From NCBI GenBank assembly GCA_041488295.1, contig JBGPOZ010000048.1, positions 1-22,714 on the forward strand: a stretch of 22,714 nucleotides of DNA, read 5' to 3'. Under the pieces are notes generated by a model that had not been told where the DNA came from, did not search any database, and saw nothing but the letters and a program-made list of their open reading frames with translations. Source of the stretch: URHD0088 sp041488295 (GTDB lineage: Bacteria; Pseudomonadota; Alphaproteobacteria; ATCC43930; CGMCC-115725). This document shows positions 13,862 through 20,485 of this stretch, one piece after another (positions within the stretch are counted from its first letter, which is position 1; each line of letters opens with the position of its first letter). The position numbers were made by a program, and so were the translations under genes.

Positions 13862-15306
13862 GCGAACCTGACATCGTCCTGCGTAACGGCTCCGTCATCG
13901 ATGGCACCGGCGGCAAACGGTTCCGCGCTGATGTCGGTATCGCCGGCGGCCGCATTGTCGCGGTCGGAGAGATCCCCAGCGCCTCGCTGTCGCGCGAGAT
14001 CGACGTCACCGGGCACGTCGTCGCCCCCGGCTTCATCGATGCGCACACCCATGACGACCGCGCTCTGCTGTCGATGCCGGACATGACGCCGAAGGTGAGC
14101 CAAGGGGTAACGAGCGTCGTCGCGGGCAATTGCGGCGTCAGCCTTGCTCCGCTCACCTTGGCCGGCGCGCCGCCGCCACCTCTCGACTTGCTCGGAAGCG
14201 AGGCCGGTTGGTTTCGTTTCGCGCAATTCAGCGACTATGTCGATGCCCTCGGGCGCGCACCCCCTGCCGTCAATTGCGCCCTCCTCGTCGGCCACATCAC
14301 GTTGCGCCATCGCGTCATGGATCGCTTCGACCGCGCCGCGAGCCCGTCCGAGATCGGCGAAATGCAACGACAGGTCGGGGCCGCCATGGAGGGCGGCGCG
14401 ATCGGTTTCTCGACCGGGCTCGACTATCCGAGCGCGGTCGCCGCGCCGACCGAGGAGATCCGGCCACTCGTCTCAGCGGTGAGGCCCCACGGCGGCCTCT
14501 ATTGCTCGCATCACCGCAATTATTTTGAGAAGCTCGAGGCCGCGATCGACGAGGCGCTGACTATCGGGCGCGAGACCGAAGTTCCATTGACGATCTCGCA
14601 TCACCAATGCACCGGCGCCGCAAATTTCGGCAAGGCGCCGATGACGCTTGCTGTGATCGACAAAGCTCGACGCGGCCAAGCGATAGGGCTAGACGCCTAC
14701 CCCTACAATGCGAGCTCGAAGACGCTCGATCCCGGCCGTGCCCAACCCGGCGTCCGTATCATGGTGACGTGGTCGACGCCGCATCCCGAGTTCGCCGGCA
14801 AGATGCTCGACGAGGTCGCAAAAGATTGGAAGTGTGATCCGCGGCAGGCAGCGGAGCGATTGCTCCCCGCCGGAGCGATCTATTTCCAGCTCGACGAGGG
14901 CGACGTCCGCGCCATTCTCGCTTACGAGCACACGATGATCGGCTCCGACGGGCTGCCGCATGACGCCCATCCGCACCCCCGCCTGTGGGGCAGCTTCGCG
15001 CGCGTCCTCGGCCACTACAGCCGCGAGTGCGGCCTCTTCAATCTCGAAGAGGCGGTGCGACGGATGACCAGCCTGCCGGCACGCTGGTTCGGCTTTCGCG
15101 ACCGCGGCGTCGTTCGCCAAGGCGCGGTCGCCGACCTCGCCGTCTTCGACCCGGAGACGGTGAAGGACCTCGGGACTTTCACACAGCCGGCGCAGCCGGC
15201 CGCTGGGATCGCGCTGGTGATGGTGAACGGTGACATCGTCTGGCGCGACGGCCGGCATACCGGCGCGCGTCCCGGCCGCGTGCTGCGCCGCGAGGCCGCG
15301 TCATGA
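13858..15306 (+). CDS. D-aminoacylase (N-acyl-D-amino-acid deacylase), amidohydrolase superfamily
   Basis: 482 residues, against about 483 for Alcaligenes D-aminoacylase, and collinear with it. The ATG at 13858 overlaps the previous stop (ATGA) behind GGAGAGAAAGG. Metal ligands: H63 and H65 (DAHTHDD), C92 (AGNCGVSLAP), H218/H219 (YCSHHRNY), H248/H249 (ISHHQCTG) and D364 (MIGSDGLPHDAHPHPRLWG). It hydrolyses N-acyl-D-amino acids to the free D-amino acid and a carboxylate in the cytoplasm. The segment that reads THMRDE in the Alcaligenes enzyme is SHHRNY here, so the carboxylate- and side-chain-binding environment is changed and substrate choice may be unusual. Close relatives also act on N-acyl-D-glutamate or D-aspartate. 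It lies between the PuuE-like and PhzF-like genes with 4-nt overlaps on both sides. Confidence 0.9.
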   Translation: MSEPDIVLRNGSVIDGTGGKRFRADVGIAGGRIVAVGEIPSASLSREIDVTGHVVAPGFIDAHTHDDRALLSMPDMTPKVSQGVTSVVAGNCGVSLAPLTLAGAPPPPLDLLGSEAGWFRFAQFSDYVDALGRAPPAVNCALLVGHITLRHRVMDRFDRAASPSEIGEMQRQVGAAMEGGAIGFSTGLDYPSAVAAPTEEIRPLVSAVRPHGGLYCSHHRNYFEKLEAAIDEALTIGRETEVPLTISHHQCTGAANFGKAPMTLAVIDKARRGQAIGLDAYPYNASSKTLDPGRAQPGVRIMVTWSTPHPEFAGKMLDEVAKDWKCDPRQAAERLLPAGAIYFQLDEGDVRAILAYEHTMIGSDGLPHDAHPHPRLWGSFARVLGHYSRECGLFNLEEAVRRMTSLPARWFGFRDRGVVRQGAVADLAVFDPETVKDLGTFTQPAQPAAGIALVMVNGDIVWRDGRHTGARPGRVLRREAAS

Positions 15307-16085
15307 AGCGGCCGCTCTATCTCGTCGATGCCTTTGCCAAGCGAGCCTTCACCGGCAATCCCGCCGCCGTCTGCCCGCTCGAGGCTTGGCTGCCCGATCC
15401 CATGCTGCAATCGATCGCCGCCGAGATGAACCTCTCGGAAACAGCGTTCATCGTTCCGACCGAAGAAGGTTGGCACATCAGATGGTTTACGCCGACCCTC
15501 GAGGTCGACCTCGTCGGTCACGCGACTCTGGCCGCCGCCTTCGTCATCTTCGAGCGGCTCGCGCCCGATCGGCACGACGTTTGCTTCGCGAGCCGCAGCG
15601 GCGCGTTGCTGGTGCGGCGCGAGGGCGCTCTTCTGGCGATGGATCTGCCGTCCCGCATTCCGGTCGCGTGCGCTGCGCCCGACGGCCTCGTCGAGGGTCT
15701 CGGGGCCGCGCCCGTCGAGACCCTCGCCGCGCAACACTACCTCGCCGTGTTCGAGACCGCGGACCAGGTGCGCGCGCTCGCACCGCGCATGGATCGTCTT
15801 GCGTCATTGGATCGCGCGGCGGTGATCGTCACCGCGCCGGGCGGTCCGGGAGATTTCGTCTCGCGGTTCTTCGCGCCGGCGAACGGCGTGCCCGAGGACC
15901 CGGTGTCGGGGGTCGCCCATTGCACGCTGATTCCCTATTGGTCGCGGCGGCTCGGCAAGACGAAGCTTCTGGCGCGTCAGGTATCGCGCCGCGGCGGCGA
16001 TCTAGTCTGCGAGGATCGTGGCGCCCGCGTCATCGTCAGCGGTCCGGCCGTGCTCGTCTTCGAGGGCGTGCTCTTTATCGAGTGA
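15303..16085 (+). CDS. PhzF-family isomerase/epimerase-like protein
   Basis: 260 residues. The ATG at 15303 overlaps the D-aminoacylase stop (ATGA). The N-terminus (LYLVDAFAKRAFTGNPAAVC) and EMNLSETAFI, with the family's catalytic glutamate at E46, are diagnostic, as are IRWFTPTLEVDLVGHATLAA (H73) and EDPVSGVAHCTLIPYW in the second half. The diaminopimelate-epimerase fold catalyses proton shifts or epimerisation at carbon; PhzF itself isomerises a phenazine precursor. No phenazine genes are near, so the role here is more likely isomerisation or racemisation of a released amino acid or its hydroxy or oxo relative. Slightly shorter than the roughly 280 residues typical of the family. It is the last gene of its operon, facing the nitroreductase gene. 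Confidence 0.85.
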   Translation: MKRPLYLVDAFAKRAFTGNPAAVCPLEAWLPDPMLQSIAAEMNLSETAFIVPTEEGWHIRWFTPTLEVDLVGHATLAAAFVIFERLAPDRHDVCFASRSGALLVRREGALLAMDLPSRIPVACAAPDGLVEGLGAAPVETLAAQHYLAVFETADQVRALAPRMDRLASLDRAAVIVTAPGGPGDFVSRFFAPANGVPEDPVSGVAHCTLIPYWSRRLGKTKLLARQVSRRGGDLVCEDRGARVIVSGPAVLVFEGVLFIE

Positions 16086-16106
16086 ATGCGACGGGCGCGT
16101 GCCGCT

Positions 16107-16940
16107 TTAGCGGAGAGTGAAGCCGTGGCTCAGCAGAAAGTCTCGGAAACTCGGTCGCTCGGCCACCGACAGCTGCCTGGCCGCGTTCTCGGACCAGGTA
16201 TATTCCGCCACTCGGCCATACTTCTCGACGAGGCGCTGCTTGTGCGCCGCGATCGGCTGGCGCCGATGACGCCGTTGGTCGTAGGCGGCAAGCTCGTCCT
16301 CGAGTCGCGCATCGTCATAGGTGTCGTGATGGACGACGATAGCTGGCGGCAGCCGCATCGAGACCTCACCCTCGCGCGCGGGCCACCCGAAGCAGAAGCC
16401 AGCGACAGGATAGACGCCCGGCGGCAGCGCCAGCACTCTCGTGACGTCGGCGATGCGATCGCGGATGAGACTGATCGGGCAACATCCGACGCCGATCGCC
16501 TCGGCTGCGGTCATCAGAAACCCAAGGGCCAGCCCGGCGTCGACCGAGGCATTCAGGAATGTATCCAAGTTGTCGTTGTCGTGCGCGTGGCCGCGCCAGG
16601 CGGCGATACGCTGGCCGCGCCGCATGTCGGCGCAGAACACCGCGACGTGCGGGGCCGTGCGCATCCATTCGTCGGCCGGCGCCGGACCCATGACGACGCG
16701 CCGCGCCTCGGGATCGTCGACGAGCACGATCGAGACCTGCTGCAGATCCGATTTCGACGGCGCCGATTGCGCGCAGGCAAGCAGGGCCTCGAGCAGGTCG
16801 TCGGGGAGTCTTTCCGGGCGGAAGGCGCGGTGCGAACGGCGGCGCAGCATCGCCGCCAGCGGCGCATCGAGTTCGCTGTCGCCAAGCGAACTCGGCTCCA
16901 ACCCAAACCGATCCTGGTACAGCTGTCGCGCAGTGGCCAT
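16107..16940 (-). CDS. Nitroreductase-family flavoprotein
   Basis: 277 residues. MLRRRSHRAFRPERLPDDLL is the FMN-phosphate-binding start of the nitroreductase fold, followed by LACAQSAPSKSDLQQVSIV, by GLALGFLMTAAEAIGVGCCP with the conserved glycine-rich helix, and by FCFGWPAREG. Members are FMN enzymes that reduce nitro groups, quinones, flavins or enones with NAD(P)H. The GGAGTTGAGAG ahead of the ATG at 16940 supports the start. It converges on the PhzF-like gene with 21 nt between stops and is transcribed separately. A link to the amino acid locus is possible but not shown by the sequence. Confidence 0.85.
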   Translation of the reverse strand: MATARQLYQDRFGLEPSSLGDSELDAPLAAMLRRRSHRAFRPERLPDDLLEALLACAQSAPSKSDLQQVSIVLVDDPEARRVVMGPAPADEWMRTAPHVAVFCADMRRGQRIAAWRGHAHDNDNLDTFLNASVDAGLALGFLMTAAEAIGVGCCPISLIRDRIADVTRVLALPPGVYPVAGFCFGWPAREGEVSMRLPPAIVVHHDTYDDARLEDELAAYDQRRHRRQPIAAHKQRLVEKYGRVAEYTWSENAARQLSVAERPSFRDFLLSHGFTLR

Positions 16941-17119
16941 CTCTCAACTCCGCAAACACGAGCACTCAGATCAAGCAGAGTCACCCTATCACAGCAGCCA
17001 GACAATCATTCTCCTCTCGGCGATTACAACCAATCTGCTGCCAACTGATTGCGACCGCACCTCAGGTCATCGTTCCCACGCGCCACTTCAGCTATTGGCA
17101 CGCTTGCGACGAACAAGGA
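16941..17119. other. Intergenic DNA upstream of the nitroreductase gene
   Basis: About 180 bp, less GC-rich than the surrounding genes. It should hold the nitroreductase promoter; TTGTCT on the minus strand is a weak -35 candidate with no good -10. No attachment site or repeat was recognised. Confidence 0.4.
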
Positions 17120-17145
17120 GGGGCAAAGCCAGTCGGCTTTGCCCC
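17120..17145 (-). terminator. Hairpin terminator candidate of the recombinase gene
   Basis: GGGGCAAAGCC, loop AGTC, GGCTTTGCCCC: a perfect 11-bp stem with a 4-nt loop starting 7 nt past the recombinase stop. The T-tract after it is poor on the minus strand (TCCTTGTTC), so termination may be partial, or the hairpin may protect the 3' end. Confidence 0.6.
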
Positions 17146-17151
17146 TGTAAT

Positions 17152-17793
17152 TCAGACCTCAACCTGTTCGGCTATCGCGAGGGCATCGTCCACCTCTATG
17201 CCGAGATATCTGACGGTGCTCTCGATCTTGGTATGCCCGAGAAGCAACTGCACGGCACGCAGGTTGCCAGTTCGACGGTAGATGAGCGTCGCCTTGGTAC
17301 GCCGCAGAGAGTGCGTGCCGAAAAAGTGCGGGTCGAGGCCGATCGTTGCAACCCAGCTCGAGACCAGCCGAGCATATTGCCGGGTAGTCATGCAGCGGCC
17401 GTGATCGCTACGGCCGCTGAAGAGAAAATCGCCGGGTTTCTTTCGCGCGGCTTTGATGTAGTCGTCGACGGCTTGCCGTGTCTGCTCGGTCAACTCAAAC
17501 CTTCCCGGCCGGCCGGTCTTTTTCTGCCGCACCGTCGCGCGATCGACCGCATATCCACTCGGCGCCACGTCCTCGACCCGGAGTGCGACCACATCGCAGC
17601 CCCTTAGTTTGCTGTCGATCGCAAGATTGAACATCACCAGATCGCGCGACCGCCCATCCATCTGCAGTCTGGTACGGATCGACCAAACATGTTTCGGCCG
17701 CAACGGCGGCTTCTGGCCTATGAGCTTGCCCTTGTTCCAGGGCTCGCGTCGCGGCGTCCGGGAGCTCGTCTGCGCTTGGATCTCAATGGTCAC
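17152..17793 (-). CDS. Small tyrosine recombinase/integrase (catalytic domain only)
   Basis: 213 residues from the GTG at 17793. The complete catalytic set is present: R64 (SKLRGCDVVALRVEDV), K91/K92 (RQKKTGRPGRFELT), H161 and R164 (GTHSLRRTKAT), H187 (LLGHTKIEST) and the nucleophile Y196 (VRYLGIE). The N-terminal arm and core-binding domain of phage integrases are missing, as in FimB/FimE-sized recombinases and a family common in Hyphomicrobiales. It should cut and rejoin DNA at short inverted sites. An AAGGAGG (17800-17794) touches the GTG directly; an ATT two codons later would have ideal 6-nt spacing, so the true start is uncertain. No cargo genes, transposase or matching ends were found. 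It interrupts two unrelated metabolic loci and may be a remnant or a solitary mobile unit. Confidence 0.88.
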   Translation of the reverse strand: MTIEIQAQTSSRTPRREPWNKGKLIGQKPPLRPKHVWSIRTRLQMDGRSRDLVMFNLAIDSKLRGCDVVALRVEDVAPSGYAVDRATVRQKKTGRPGRFELTEQTRQAVDDYIKAARKKPGDFLFSGRSDHGRCMTTRQYARLVSSWVATIGLDPHFFGTHSLRRTKATLIYRRTGNLRAVQLLLGHTKIESTVRYLGIEVDDALAIAEQVEV

Positions 17794-18056
17794 CCTCCTT
17801 GGTTGGTGAGGCTTGACCAGGATGCCGGACCGACTCGTCCTAACGAGCTGCCAACGTCGGCTTTCGATGCGCTCCCGTCGTGCAGCGGCCGAAAGACTGG
17901 GCTCGCAGGGCGCTATTGACCCTAAACCGACATTGCTAGCTGGCCTCGATGCTGGTGTCACGACGCACCAGCGCAGATCACCCAGCCCGATCCGGCCCCC
18001 GAACGCTGTCCTGAAAACCTTTGTCCCGCGAGTCCGACGCGTCGTTTAGCAACTAG
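17794..18056. other. Gene-free gap upstream of the recombinase with degenerate repeat
   Basis: 263 bp with no supportable gene. The word ATTGACCC at 17915 and the bases after it partly match 1832-1851, and the open frame extending the recombinase N-terminus through it has no conserved content. It may hold the recombinase promoter and a recombination site, neither of which I could identify. Confidence 0.5.
17915..17934 (+). repeat. Degenerate interspersed repeat, copy B
   Basis: Begins ATTGACCCTAAACCGAC; partner of the copy at 1832, lying just upstream of the tyrosine recombinase. Confidence 0.35.
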
Positions 18057-19598
18057 CTAGGCTGTTGCAGCAAGCTCCATTGTCAATTCTGCTTTGAGGC
18101 ATTCGACATCACGATAGATCGAGGCGACCGCGAGCACGCGCCCGTTGCGCTTGTAGCGCAGCAGACAGTCCTTGGCCGGAACGTCGCCGTCGATCGTGAG
18201 CTCGTCCCATCTTTCAGCGTGTCCGACATAATTGATCGGAACGTCATAGTGCTGGCTCCAGAAGAACGGCACGGCGATGAACTTCTCGCGGCGCCCGAGC
18301 ATGTTGAGTGCGGCGCTTTGGCCCTGCCGCTCGGCGACGACCCAGTGCTCGACGCGGATGGTCTCCCCACTATGCGGATCGGGCCACCGCGCGATATCGC
18401 CCGCTGCAAAAATTTCCGGCGCGCTCGTTTGGAGATAGGTATCCACGATCACCCCGCGGTCGAGCGCTAGGCCAGCCTTTTCGGCAAGCTCGGTCCGCGG
18501 ACGCACGCCAACGCCCGCAACCACGAGATCCGCATCGAGTGTGCCGCCGCTTTTCAGCGTGACCCGCTTGCCGTCGATGGCGCTCGCCGTATCCTCGAGG
18601 TGGAAGACCACGCCGTGCTCCTCATGCAGAGCGCGCACGAAATCGCCCATCTGCGTGCCCAGGATACGCTCCATCGGCCGCTTTTCCGGCGCTACGACAT
18701 GGACCTCGATCGCGCGGGCGCGCAGCGACGCCGCGACTTCGAGCCCGATGAAGCTGGCGCCCAGCACGACAGCGCGGCGGGCCGTCTTGGCGCGCTCGGT
18801 GATGGCGCGGCAGTCGGCGAGCGAGCGCAGCGTGTGTACATGCGGCAGGTCCGCGCCGGGGATCGACAGGCGGATCGGCTCGGCGCCGGTTGCAAGTAGC
18901 AGCCGGTCATAGGCAATCTTGCTCCCATCGGCCAGCACGACATCGCGTGATTGCACGTCGATGCCCGCGACGTTCGCCTTGAGACGCAGATCGATACCGT
19001 TCTCGGAATAGAAATCGTCCGGACGCAGCGGGACCCATTCTTCGGTCGCGGTACCGGCGAGGTAGTCCTTGGACAGATTCGGCCGGTCGACGGGCGGCGC
19101 ATCGTCGTTGCTCAGCATGACGATGCTTCCTTGGTATTGTTCGCGACGTAATTTCTCTGCCGCGGCAAAACCGGCCGCCCCGCCACCGACAATCACGATT
19201 TTCCTGGGCGATCCGGTTGCGGCGCCGGTTCCACCCTTTTTTTTCGGCGCTGGGATCTGCTTTTTTTTCCGCACGAAGATTTTTCCGTCGCGCTGCTCGA
19301 CCGACCAGCAGGCGACCGCGCTCAAGGCCGGAGCGTGCAAAGCTTCCCCCGTCCGCAAGCTGAAACACGCGTGGTGCCAGGGACAACGCACCGTGTCCTC
19401 GACCATGATCCCTTCTGCGAGCGGTCCGCTGTAATGGGAACAAACCGCACCGATTGCGAAGTACTCATCGCCGCGGCGCGCGAGGAGCACGCTTTCCTCG
19501 CCGACATGCCCTGCGAGCATGCGTCCGTCGGCAATGTCGTCGGCCGAGACGCCCGCCACCAGGTCGGGACCGGCCGGGTTCGATTGCGCTGCGCCCAT
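18057..19598 (-). CDS. Rieske [2Fe-2S]-FAD/NAD(P) reductase fusion (AIFM3-like ferredoxin reductase)
   Basis: 513 residues. The ATG at 19598 follows GGGAG and precedes the Rieske domain; a longer upstream frame has no conserved content. The cluster ligands are C53/H55 (CSHYSGPL) and C72/H75 (CPWHHACF). A lysine-rich linker (KKKQIPAPKKKGG, 111-123), written with two A8 runs, leads to the reductase: FAD loop VGGGAAG (137-143), PPVDRPNLSKDYLAG, LLLATGAEP, the NAD(P) loop in VVLGASFIGLEVAA, and EIFAAGDIARWPDP near the flavin. Such fusions pass electrons between NAD(P)H and an internal Rieske centre and resemble reductases of Rieske oxygenases, but no oxygenase gene lies in the window. It stands alone, with a possible EcfG-type promoter upstream. 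Its electron partner is unknown. Confidence 0.9.
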   Translation of the reverse strand: MGAAQSNPAGPDLVAGVSADDIADGRMLAGHVGEESVLLARRGDEYFAIGAVCSHYSGPLAEGIMVEDTVRCPWHHACFSLRTGEALHAPALSAVACWSVEQRDGKIFVRKKKQIPAPKKKGGTGAATGSPRKIVIVGGGAAGFAAAEKLRREQYQGSIVMLSNDDAPPVDRPNLSKDYLAGTATEEWVPLRPDDFYSENGIDLRLKANVAGIDVQSRDVVLADGSKIAYDRLLLATGAEPIRLSIPGADLPHVHTLRSLADCRAITERAKTARRAVVLGASFIGLEVAASLRARAIEVHVVAPEKRPMERILGTQMGDFVRALHEEHGVVFHLEDTASAIDGKRVTLKSGGTLDADLVVAGVGVRPRTELAEKAGLALDRGVIVDTYLQTSAPEIFAAGDIARWPDPHSGETIRVEHWVVAERQGQSAALNMLGRREKFIAVPFFWSQHYDVPINYVGHAERWDELTIDGDVPAKDCLLRYKRNGRVLAVASIYRDVECLKAELTMELAATA

Positions 19599-19626
19599 CG
19601 AGATCTCCCGTAGTCCTCTGCCGCCG

Positions 19627-19646
19627 GACCCGCCCCTGGGCGGGTC
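19627..19646. repeat. Leader hairpin ahead of the Rieske/reductase gene
   Basis: GACCCGCC, loop CCTG, GGCGGGTC: an 8-bp GC stem (a ninth C-G pair is possible), 29 nt upstream of the ATG and downstream of the candidate promoter, so it would lie in the mRNA leader. No T-tract follows. It could affect translation or mRNA stability. Confidence 0.4.
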
Positions 19647-19673
19647 GCCTCGCGCAGAATTGACGAAGATATA

Positions 19674-19698
19674 GACGCGGGATGTGCAAATATGTTCC
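19674..19698 (-). promoter_or_regulatory. Candidate EcfG (general stress sigma) promoter
   Basis: On the minus strand, GGAAC (19698-19694), a 16-nt spacer, CGTC (19677-19674). The alphaproteobacterial EcfG consensus is GGAAC-N16/17-CGTT, so one base differs. Start of transcription would be near 19665, leaving a leader of about 65 nt containing the hairpin at 19627. Confidence 0.4.
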
Positions 19699-19780
19699 CG
19701 TCCCTCCCGAGGAAAACCGGCCGAACCGGATCGCTCATGAAGCCTGAGCCGACGGTGAAGCTGCATTCGCGGATCAGGCG

Positions 19781-20485
19781 TCAGGTGAGCTCGTAAGACT
19801 TGGCGAGCGCGTCCTTGACGGCCGAACGAACATTGTTGCCGCCCTCCTGGATATTCCGCTGCATCGCTTGGCGTGCACCCATGCTATCGCCATCCTCAAT
19901 CCGCTCGAGGATCTTCAGGTGCTGATGGCAGGTGCTCTCCGAGCGATCGCGCCTATCGAAATCAATCATGCGGAAGACAAAGATCCGCTCGTTGATGCTG
20001 CGCAGATGATTTAAGAGCATCGCGTTGCCGGCGGCCTCCGCGAGAGTTTCGTGGAACCGAGCGTCGAGCTCGGCGAGCTCCTCGCCTTTGCGCGCGGGTT
20101 CGCGGGGGATTGCCGACCAAACCTCTCGCAAAGCGCCTAGGAGCCGGTTCGAAGGATCGTGCTCAGCGAGGTATGTGACGACATGCAGTTCGAGCGCCAG
20201 GCGAAGATCGTAGAGTTCTTCGACCTCGCGCAGATTGACTTGGCGTACCGCATAGCCGCGGTTCGGCATTTTTTTTACGAACCCGTTCGTCGCCAGGACT
20301 CGGAGCGCCTCGCGGACCGGGCTTCGGCTGACCCCAAACTCCTTGCACAGCGCTTCTTCGGTGAAGCGATGCTCGGGCGCATATTCCCAGGCGATGATGC
20401 GTCTTTTGAGAGTCTGAACGATCAACCCGCTGCGATTGGAGAACGTCCTTTGATTCATTGGCGAGGCCATGCTCCATCTCGTCAT
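19781..20485 (-). CDS. GntR-family transcriptional regulator, FCD (FadR) subfamily
   Basis: 234 residues. The ATG at 20485 overlaps the carbamate kinase stop (ATGA); ATGs 15 and 27 nt later are alternatives. The winged helix-turn-helix lies at about 22-82 (FTEEALCKEFGVSRSPVREALRVL split over 41-64, wing KKMPNRGYAV). The all-helical FCD ligand domain follows: LRLALELHVV, then D141 and H145 (ELDARFHETLAEAAGN) and H189 (HQHLKIL). The fourth metal-ligand position, normally His in an AM..HI motif, is N211 here, so metal binding may be lost or altered. FCD regulators bind small carboxylates. As the last gene of the allG-carbamate kinase unit, it probably controls that unit in response to a ureide intermediate. 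An A8 run interrupts the wing region at codons 71-72. Confidence 0.88.
   Translation of the reverse strand: MTRWSMASPMNQRTFSNRSGLIVQTLKRRIIAWEYAPEHRFTEEALCKEFGVSRSPVREALRVLATNGFVKKMPNRGYAVRQVNLREVEELYDLRLALELHVVTYLAEHDPSNRLLGALREVWSAIPREPARKGEELAELDARFHETLAEAAGNAMLLNHLRSINERIFVFRMIDFDRRDRSESTCHQHLKILERIEDGDSMGARQAMQRNIQEGGNNVRSAVKDALAKSYELT

Noticed and set aside
16941..18056. Attachment sites or target duplications flanking the recombinase
   Set aside because: No direct or inverted repeat of convincing length was found on the two sides, and no tRNA gene is adjacent.
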